DNA from: an uncultured Selenomonadaceae bacterium
Lineage (GTDB): Bacteria > Bacillota_C > Negativicutes > Selenomonadales > Selenomonadaceae
Assembly (NCBI GenBank): GCA_946402475.1
Contig: CAMIWP010000015.1
Span: forward strand, 1 to 11,511
DNA length: 11,511 bases
Direction of reading: 5' to 3'
The notes under the pieces are model-generated. The model saw only the letters and a list, made by a program, of their open reading frames with translations, had not been told where the DNA came from and ran no database searches. Position numbers and translations under genes: made by a program. Positions 7,149-11,511 of this stretch are shown here, in pieces. The stretch's first letter is position 1; the number at the start of each line of letters is the position of its first letter.

Positions 7149-8099
7149 ATGGCAGAGAAAGAGCATGTTCAAAAGGATGTGGTCATCATCGGCGCCGGCA
7201 TGGCGGGGCTGACGGCGGCGCTCTATGCGGGCCGCATGAATCTTTCGGTGCTGGTGCTGGAATCCGCCATCGTCGGCGGGCAGATCGCCAACGCCACGGG
7301 CATCGAGAACTATCCGGGGCTGCCCAACGTATCGGGCAAGGACTTGATCGGCACCCTCCAACAGCAGGCCGAGTCCTTCGGGGCCGTGATCGATGAATTT
7401 GACGCCATCCAAAGGGTGAGCCTCAAGGAAACGCCGAAGCTCATCGAAACGGAGTCCTGCCTCTACGAGGCGGAGACGGTGATCATCGCCTCCGGGATGG
7501 AGCGGCGCAAGCTCCCCTTGGCAGAGGAAAAGAAATACGCCGGAAGGGGCGTCCACTACTGCGAGCTCTGCGACGGGCATCTCTACCAGGACAAGGTCAT
7601 CGCCGTCATGGGAGGCGGGAACGCCGCCGTGGACGCGGCGAATTTTCTGGCAAAATACGCCAAAAAACTGTATCTGGTCCACCGTTCCGAGCTCCGCGCC
7701 GATGAGATCTCCAGGGAGAAGCTGCGGGAGAACCCCAAGGCGGAGATCCTCTTGCAGACGGAAATCAAGTCATTGAGGGGAGCCTCGAAGCTGGAGGCCA
7801 TCGAGGTTCTGGACAAGCCTTCCGGCGAAATCAGGGAGCTTCCCGTGGATGGCATCTTCGTCAACATCGGCGTCTCGCCCAACACGACGCTTTTCAAAGA
7901 GGAGCTTGCACTGGCTGCCGACGGGCGCATCCCGGCAGGGGAGGATTGCCGCACGAAGATCCCGGGCGTGTTTGTCGCTGGGGATGTGCGGGAGAAGGAG
8001 ATCCGCCAGCTCACCACGGCTGCCGCCGACGGGACGACCTCGGCGATTCTGGCCGAAAAATACATTGCGAACAAGAAAAGGGGGAAAATCCTATGGTGA
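7149..8099 (+). CDS. Thioredoxin reductase-like FAD/NAD(P)H disulfide reductase
   Basis: A protein of 316 residues, the usual length for low-Mr thioredoxin reductase. FAD binding: GAGMAG at 15-20, ATGIENYPG at 49-57 and GVFVAGDV at 273-280. Redox-active disulfide: CELC at 138-141 followed by DG, versus CATCDG in classical TrxB. Pyridine nucleotide site: GGGNAAVDAA at 155-164. The NADPH signature HRRxxxR is replaced by a one-residue-shorter HRSELR at 178-183, so the second Arg is absent; NADH use is possible. It should reduce a redoxin disulfide in the cytoplasm. ATG at 7149 follows a purine-rich AGGGGGAAGGAA; an upstream in-frame start at 7065 would add 28 residues of non-homologous sequence before the flavin domain and is rejected. 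The stop overlaps the glutaredoxin start by 7 bp, which suggests the glutaredoxin is its partner. Confidence 0.9.
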   Translation: MAEKEHVQKDVVIIGAGMAGLTAALYAGRMNLSVLVLESAIVGGQIANATGIENYPGLPNVSGKDLIGTLQQQAESFGAVIDEFDAIQRVSLKETPKLIETESCLYEAETVIIASGMERRKLPLAEEKKYAGRGVHYCELCDGHLYQDKVIAVMGGGNAAVDAANFLAKYAKKLYLVHRSELRADEISREKLRENPKAEILLQTEIKSLRGASKLEAIEVLDKPSGEIRELPVDGIFVNIGVSPNTTLFKEELALAADGRIPAGEDCRTKIPGVFVAGDVREKEIRQLTTAAADGTTSAILAEKYIANKKRGKILW

Positions 8100-8329
8100 A
8101 AGTGTACTCTCTTACCAATTGCCCTTGGTGCGACAAGGTGAAAAAGTATCTCAAGTCCAAGGGTGTGGAGTACGAGGAATGCAACATCGAGACCAGCGAC
8201 GAGGCCCTGGCCGAGTGCCAGAGGCTTACGGGGGATGAGGCCGTTCCCGTCACGACGGCGGACGGCAAGGACTACGTTCTGGGCTTTGACAAGGCGAAGA
8301 TCGACGCCCTTCTGGGCCTTGCATCTTGA
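8093..8329 (+). CDS. Glutaredoxin family protein (CPWC)
   Basis: A small protein of 78 residues with the thioredoxin fold in glutaredoxin form: [18 protein letters not shown] at 3-20, active site C10-P-W-C13, cis-proline in AVPVT (P52) and a GFD turn at 64-66. Two further cysteines lie at C30 and C42. It passes electrons as a dithiol. Because its start lies inside the end of the reductase gene, and no thioredoxin or glutathione gene is nearby, reduction by the reductase rather than by glutathione is inferred, as for NrdH-type redoxins. GGGGG lies about 9 nt before the ATG at 8093. A longer in-frame start at 7946 would lie wholly within the reductase coding sequence and is not accepted. Confidence 0.88.
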   Translation: MVKVYSLTNCPWCDKVKKYLKSKGVEYEECNIETSDEALAECQRLTGDEAVPVTTADGKDYVLGFDKAKIDALLGLAS

Positions 8330-8366
8330 GGAAAAGGATTGCGGACAAAAGGAAAGGAGCTTTTTC

Positions 8367-8912
8367 ATGGGCATCTATGATTTCACGGCAAAGACCAACA
8401 GCGGCGAGGAGAAATCCCTGGGGGAGTACAAGGGCAAGGTTCTGGTCATTGTGAACACCGCCAGCAAGTGCGGCTTCACGCCCCAGTACAAGGAACTCCA
8501 GGAGCTCTATGACAAGTACAAGGATCGAGGCTTGGAGATCCTCGGCTTCCCCTGCAACCAGTTCGGGGCGCAGGAGCCGGGTTCCAACGAGGAAGTGCAG
8601 ACCTTCTGCCGCAGGAACTACGGCGTCAGCTTCCAGATCTTCGAAAAGGGTGATGTGCGCGGGGAAACGGCCCAGCCCCTCTTCCAGTATCTGACCAAGG
8701 AGAAGAAATTCGAAGGCTTCGACGAGAACCATCCCATCGCCGCCAAGCTCACGGAGGCCCTCAAGGCCAATTTCCCCGAGTATCTGGAGGGCGACGGCAT
8801 CAAGTGGAACTTCACCAAATTCCTCATCGATCGCGAGGGCAACGTGGTGAAGCGCTTTGAGCCCACCACCACCCCGGCGGATATGGCGGGGGAGATTGAG
8901 AAGCTCCTGTGA
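8367..8912 (+). CDS. Glutathione peroxidase family thiol peroxidase
   Basis: A protein of 181 residues, typical of the family. Peroxidatic cysteine C35 sits in [12 protein letters not shown]; Gln in FPCNQFG is Q65; W147 and N148 lie in KWNFTKFL, completing the catalytic tetrad. It uses Cys, not selenocysteine. C63 and C81 are extra; C81 in EVQTFCRRN is at the position of the resolving Cys of thioredoxin-dependent GPx proteins, so a redoxin rather than glutathione is the likely reductant. It would reduce H2O2 and organic hydroperoxides in the cytoplasm. GGAAAGGAG precedes the ATG at 8367. The gene follows the glutaredoxin gene by 37 bp. Earlier in-frame codons (from 8163) overlap the glutaredoxin frame and are not homologous. 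Confidence 0.93.
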   Translation: MGIYDFTAKTNSGEEKSLGEYKGKVLVIVNTASKCGFTPQYKELQELYDKYKDRGLEILGFPCNQFGAQEPGSNEEVQTFCRRNYGVSFQIFEKGDVRGETAQPLFQYLTKEKKFEGFDENHPIAAKLTEALKANFPEYLEGDGIKWNFTKFLIDREGNVVKRFEPTTTPADMAGEIEKLL

Positions 8913-8960
8913 GTTTAAAAAAAACATCCTGTTGTAAAAATCATTGGGAGAGCTGTGACT

Positions 8961-9512
8961 ATGAGCAAAAAAATCGTTGTGGTTACCGGAAGTCCTCGCA
9001 AGGGGGGCAACAGCGACCTTTTGGCCGAGGCATTCATCCATGCCGCCGAAGGCAAGGGGCACGAGGTGCAAAGGTTTGATGCGGGACGGCTGAAGATCGG
9101 CCCCTGCCACGCTTGCAACAATTGCTTCAAAAAGGAAAATCCCTGCGTCTTTGACGATGATTTCAACCCGATTGCCCGGGCCGTCCAAGGAGCCGACGTT
9201 GTCGTGTTCTCCATGCCGACCTATTGGTTTTCCGCGCCCTCCGGCATCAAGGCGGTGCTGGACCGCATGTACTCCTTCCTCGTCGGCGGCAAGCTGGCGG
9301 AACTCGCCGGAAAAAAAGCGGCGATCATGGCTTGCTGCATGAGCGAGGATCCCGCCGTCATGGACGATGTGAAATCCCCTTTCCTGAAGTCCTTTGGCAT
9401 GCTCAAGTGGGACTGCATCGGCGAGGTGCTGGTTCCCAAGGTCGGGAACCCGGGGGACGTGAAGGGGACGGATGGATGCGAGCGGGCGGCCGCTCTGGTC
9501 GATTTGCTGTGA
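8961..9512 (+). CDS. Flavodoxin-fold NAD(P)H oxidoreductase, Isf-like cysteine motif
   Basis: A protein of 183 residues with the NADPH-dependent FMN reductase/flavodoxin-like fold. VTGSPRKGGNSDLLAEAF at 8-25 is the FMN phosphate loop and PTYWFSAPSGIKAVLDR at 86-102 is the second FMN-binding segment. Between them cysteines C49, C52, C55 and C62 give C-x2-C-x2-C-x6-C, within the spacing known for 4Fe-4S binding in archaeal and bacterial iron-sulfur flavoproteins (Isf). Many relatives keep the cysteines but not the cluster, so cluster binding is inferred. It may reduce O2, peroxide or quinones, or feed electrons to its neighbours. ATG at 8961 gives MSKKIVVV; GGGAG lies 10 nt upstream. A GTG at 8955 would add two residues but would be only 4 nt from the GGGAG. 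Same operon, 48 bp after the peroxidase. Confidence 0.85.
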   Translation: MSKKIVVVTGSPRKGGNSDLLAEAFIHAAEGKGHEVQRFDAGRLKIGPCHACNNCFKKENPCVFDDDFNPIARAVQGADVVVFSMPTYWFSAPSGIKAVLDRMYSFLVGGKLAELAGKKAAIMACCMSEDPAVMDDVKSPFLKSFGMLKWDCIGEVLVPKVGNPGDVKGTDGCERAAALVDLL

Positions 9513-9545
9513 GTCGTGCCGCAGAGATGTGAGGAGGCGTATACC

Positions 9546-9887
9546 ATGACAGAAGAAGAAATCATCCGCGCATTTCACGCCATGTGGGACAATTTCCCGG
9601 AGCCTGTCACCATCACCCAGCGTAGCAGGGAGATGGTTGCCGTGAACAAAAAGGCGGCGGAGCTTGGACTGAAACCCGGCATCAAGTGTTCCAGCATCGG
9701 AAAGCCGGAGGATCACAAGGGTTGCCTTTGCAACAAGGCCATTGACACCAAGGAGACGATTGGCGTTGCCTACGAGGGGCCCTTTGGCAGGGCCTACGGA
9801 TACTGGATGCCCATACCGGAAAAAACCGAATGGGTCATCCACTTCAGCGTGGGAAGGGCCGTCGAATACGACGAGCTGAAAAGATAA
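9546..9887 (+). CDS. Small PAS-like cysteine-containing protein, function unknown
   Basis: A protein of 113 residues. I do not recognise a named family with certainty. The pattern NFPEPVTITQRSREMVAVNKKAAELGL at 16-42, followed by a loop and two strands (TIGVAYEGPFGRAYGYWMPI at 71-90; EWVIHFSVGRAV at 95-106), resembles a lone PAS sensor fold lacking any output domain. Three cysteines, C48, C60 and C62 (C-x11-C-x-C), lie in the loop where PAS proteins hold ligands, and could bind metal, a cluster or form a disulfide. There is no signal peptide or membrane segment. GAGGAGG lies 8 nt before ATG 9546, a strong site that rules out the earlier frame start at 9516. It is the last gene of the redox operon, 33 bp after the flavoprotein, so a role in redox sensing is an inference. 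Confidence 0.75.
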   Translation: MTEEEIIRAFHAMWDNFPEPVTITQRSREMVAVNKKAAELGLKPGIKCSSIGKPEDHKGCLCNKAIDTKETIGVAYEGPFGRAYGYWMPIPEKTEWVIHFSVGRAVEYDELKR

Positions 9888-9898
9888 CAGAAGTCGAC

Positions 9899-10047
9899 AA
9901 GGGGTGTGTGAAAAAACTCCCTAAAGGCGTTGCTACAGCAACATAACAAAAGCGTTCAATCGCTGAAAGTCCTTAATTTATAAGGCTTTTGACGATTTGA
10001 ACGCTTTTGTTTTTTAGAGGCTGTATCGACTTTTTTCAAAGCCCCTT
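9899..10047. repeat. Candidate MITE-like element with terminal inverted repeats
   Basis: The left end AAGGGGTGTGTGAAAAAACT (9899-9918) and the reverse complement of the right end (10047-10029), AAGGGGCTTTGAAAAAAGT, agree except for a short gapped stretch. Both lie near the same centre as the inner hairpin at 9945-10011. A further hairpin GTTGCTACAGCAAC sits at 9929-9942. The layout (about 149 bp, no coding sequence, short terminal repeats, inner palindrome) is like a miniature element or an insertion-sequence remnant. No convincing target-site duplication is visible, so it could be only a terminator region. Confidence 0.4.
9945..10015 (+). terminator. Long hairpin terminator, probably bidirectional
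   Basis: The arm 9945-9962 (AACAAAAGCGTTCAATCG) pairs with 9993-10011 with one bulged base, and the loop folds further (CCTTA 9971-9975 with TAAGG 9981-9985). The right arm runs into TTTTGTTTTTT at 10005-10015, as in a Rho-independent terminator for the redox operon. On the minus strand the other arm ends in CTTTTGTTATGTT, so it may also stop transcripts of the convergent glycosyltransferase gene. Confidence 0.75.
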
Positions 10048-10060
10048 CCTGGACCTCTCT

Positions 10061-11206
10061 CTAGTCTCGCAGGATCCGCTCCAGCCGTTTCGCAAAATTC
10101 TCCGGCGAGAACTCCGTAGCCGCAAGCCGGAGCTCCTGCTCGTAAAGAGTTGCCCTTTCGTCGAAGCCGTTGACGAAGTCCTCCAGCACTCGTTTCAGGT
10201 CCTCCAAGTCCCCGCTTCGGAAGGTGGCGCCGATGTGGAAGCTCCGGAAGACCTCCGGGTTGATGTCGTCGCTGGCCACTACGGGACGTTGGCAGCCGAT
10301 GGCGGTGAAGAGCATGCCGCCCCAGTGATAGCGGTAACGGGGAGCGGAGTAGGGCATGAGAAGGGCGTCTACTCCCAGGATGGCTCTCTGCCACTCTTCG
10401 CCGATGAGTCCCCGGTGGAGGAACTCCATGCGGCTGTCCCCGCCATAGGCGGCTATGATCCGGTCGAAATCCTCCGCGTCCTCCGGGTGCATGGTGGAGC
10501 CTTGGACCAGAAGTTTCACGGGACGGTCATAGCTTCCCGTCTGAAAGACTTTCAGGAAATCCTCCAGCCGTTTCTCCTTGCGGTACTGCCCGAAGAATCC
10601 GATGGTCAGCGGATCCTCCTCCGACAGCACCCGTCGAGGTGGCATCTCTTTCACGTCCCGGGGGGTATAGGCAGGAGGAAAGATGGGGAATACGTTTTTC
10701 CTTGTCTCCCCGAAAATATTGTCCTCAAAGGTGAGGACCACCAGACGGATCTTATCGTTGGGCAGGAGCTTTCTTGCCTGGCGGAAGAACTTCGGCGCTT
10801 CCCCGGGATTGATGCCGTGGAGGATGAAGATCAAGGGAACGGGGGAATCCTTCAGAAGGTTGCGTGCCAAGGCCCTCTGGTAGCGCCAGGTGGAGGTGGG
10901 CACGACAATGGCATCCATCCGACCTGCCCGAGCCTCCCGGTAGAGCTGCTTGTACCAGGATTGGCGGTGCATTTCCCGACGCAGGGATCGGATAAGCTTT
11001 CGGATCCCCCGCACGTCGCTGTAGCTGATGACGCCGCCCTTGAGCCGCTCTACGGGAACGCGGTAGTCAAAGGAAAACCGGAAGTCCTCGGGGACGTAGA
11101 AGACCACTTCATGCCCCAGTTTCTGAAACTCCTCTACGATGATCCGGTCGATATCCACTTCATGGCCCCTGGGGGTCATGATGATCTCAAAGATTGCCAA
11201 TCGCAT
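10061..11206 (-). CDS. GT-B glycosyltransferase (group 1 / GT4-like)
   Basis: A protein of 381 residues. The N-terminal half has MRLAIFEIIMTPRGHEVD at 1-18 and FILHGINPGEAPKF at 127-140. The C-terminal half has TIGFFGQYRKEKRLEDFLKV at 201-220, KLLVQGSTMHPED at 231-243 and a donor-site region GVDALLMPYSAPRYRYHWGGMLFTAIGCQRPVVASD at 278-313. The overall pattern is that of a GT-B glycosyltransferase group 1 enzyme, but no EX7E is seen in the usual place, so the GT4 label is looser than for the gene at 1804-2952. It probably acts in surface-glycan synthesis in the cytoplasm; donor and acceptor are unknown. ATG 11206 is preceded by GGGAGGGG at 7 nt; an in-frame start at 11266 would add 20 poorly conserved residues. 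It is a single gene here, separate from the main glycan operon, converging on the redox operon. Confidence 0.85.
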   Translation of the reverse strand: MRLAIFEIIMTPRGHEVDIDRIIVEEFQKLGHEVVFYVPEDFRFSFDYRVPVERLKGGVISYSDVRGIRKLIRSLRREMHRQSWYKQLYREARAGRMDAIVVPTSTWRYQRALARNLLKDSPVPLIFILHGINPGEAPKFFRQARKLLPNDKIRLVVLTFEDNIFGETRKNVFPIFPPAYTPRDVKEMPPRRVLSEEDPLTIGFFGQYRKEKRLEDFLKVFQTGSYDRPVKLLVQGSTMHPEDAEDFDRIIAAYGGDSRMEFLHRGLIGEEWQRAILGVDALLMPYSAPRYRYHWGGMLFTAIGCQRPVVASDDINPEVFRSFHIGATFRSGDLEDLKRVLEDFVNGFDERATLYEQELRLAATEFSPENFAKRLERILRD

Positions 11207-11240
11207 GGGCGTTCCCCTCCCAAAGGAAGCTTTTTTATTA

Positions 11241-11257
11241 GTTACCTCTGTGTTACC
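11241..11257 (-). repeat. Tandem GGTAAC repeats in leader
   Basis: On the minus strand GGTAAC occurs twice, with starts 11 nt apart (11257-11252 and 11246-11241), about 35 nt before the start codon and inside the predicted leader. A small hairpin (TGCCG 11285-11289 with CGGCA 11297-11301) lies upstream. Role unknown; a protein- or RNA-binding site is possible. Confidence 0.35.
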
Positions 11258-11350
11258 TTTAATCAACGTTTCCTTCCCGTATTATGCCGTTTGATTCGGC
11301 AGTGGTGATGGCTCATACTGACTGAATTTATAAACACCTATCCAAAATGG

Positions 11351-11378
11351 ATTATACCACCTAATCACTCCTTGTCAA
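11351..11378 (-). promoter_or_regulatory. Near-consensus promoter of the lone glycosyltransferase gene
   Basis: On the minus strand a perfect TTGACA (11378-11373) and a perfect TATAAT (11356-11351) are separated by 16 bp. The transcript would start near 11344, leaving a leader of about 137 nt before ATG 11206. A strong constitutive promoter is implied unless the leader is regulatory. Confidence 0.8.
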
Positions 11379-11511
11379 GTTACTTCACGTCCACTATTCG
11401 TATCCATCTGCCTTTGTCATGTAAAATCCCTTTGTTTCGTACAACTGTACTTAGGTTTTTACGACACCGTATCACCTTGAAAAAGAGCAAAACTTGGACG
11501 CATGGGGCAAT
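11379..11511. other. Non-coding end of window
   Basis: No gene is supported. The region is AT-richer than the coding parts and holds a 12-bp inverted repeat GTACA-AC-TGTAC at 11439-11450. It is probably the upstream regulatory region of the glycosyltransferase gene and of whatever lies to the right. Confidence 0.4.

Noticed and set aside
8250..9842. 530-codon open frame on the minus strand across the redox operon
   Set aside because: It is antisense to three genes with clear domains or strong ribosome sites, has no recognisable domain, and arises from GC-biased third positions.
11394..11420. Eight-codon minus-strand reading frame (MTKADGYE) with GGG upstream
   Set aside because: Lies upstream of the mapped promoter, is too short to judge, and no leader-peptide role can be shown.
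1..11511. tRNA, rRNA, CRISPR arrays, riboswitches of known class
   Set aside because: No cloverleaf, rRNA core, regular direct-repeat array or known aptamer core was recognised on either strand by eye.

Overview
The window is about 57% GC by eye, with compact, overlapping genes and strong GGAGG-type ribosome binding sites. It combines a Gram-negative lipopolysaccharide (LPS) glycan cluster (heptosyltransferase-like GT9, WaaE/KdtX-like GT2, O-antigen ligase, VirK/YbjX protein) with Firmicutes-style redox genes (CxxC thioredoxin reductase-like protein, thiol peroxidase of the GPx family, iron-sulfur-flavoprotein-like protein). This fits an outer-membrane-bearing anaerobic Firmicute of the class Negativicutes (Selenomonas and relatives). 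That assignment is inferred from gene content, not from a database match.

Region 1 (1-6744, all minus strand) is one tightly packed operon, read right to left: GT2 transferase, VirK/YbjX-family protein, GT9 heptosyltransferase, CgeB-like transferase, GT4 transferase, O-antigen ligase-like membrane protein, and a GT-C-like membrane protein cut by the window edge. Three junctions overlap (16, 4 and 16 bp) and the other three gaps are 6 to 37 bp. A near-consensus promoter lies at 6806-6835, inside an imperfect 43-bp dyad. The operon probably builds and ligates LPS core/O-chain sugars.

Region 2 (6745-7148) is a divergent intergenic region with the glycan promoter on the minus strand and an extended -10 promoter with tandem repeats on the plus strand.

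Region 3 (7149-9887, plus strand) is a five-gene redox operon: thioredoxin-reductase-like flavoprotein, CPWC glutaredoxin, GPx-family peroxidase, flavodoxin-fold protein with an Isf-like cysteine motif, and a small PAS-like protein with three clustered cysteines. No thioredoxin is encoded. The reductase and glutaredoxin genes overlap, and the reductase lacks the usual HRRxxxR NADPH signature. The simplest model is electron flow from a reduced pyridine nucleotide to reductase, glutaredoxin and peroxidase, resembling the Cp34/Cp9 system of Clostridium pasteurianum but with GPx as the terminal peroxidase. This is the most interesting system in the window.

Region 4 (9888-10060) separates convergent genes. 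It holds a long hairpin that looks like a bidirectional terminator, nested in short terminal inverted repeats that suggest a MITE-like or insertion-sequence-derived element.

Region 5 (10061-11511) holds another minus-strand GT-B glycosyltransferase with its own near-consensus promoter and a leader of about 137 nt. No gene was found in the last 300 bases. The redox operon is therefore flanked on both sides by glycan genes.
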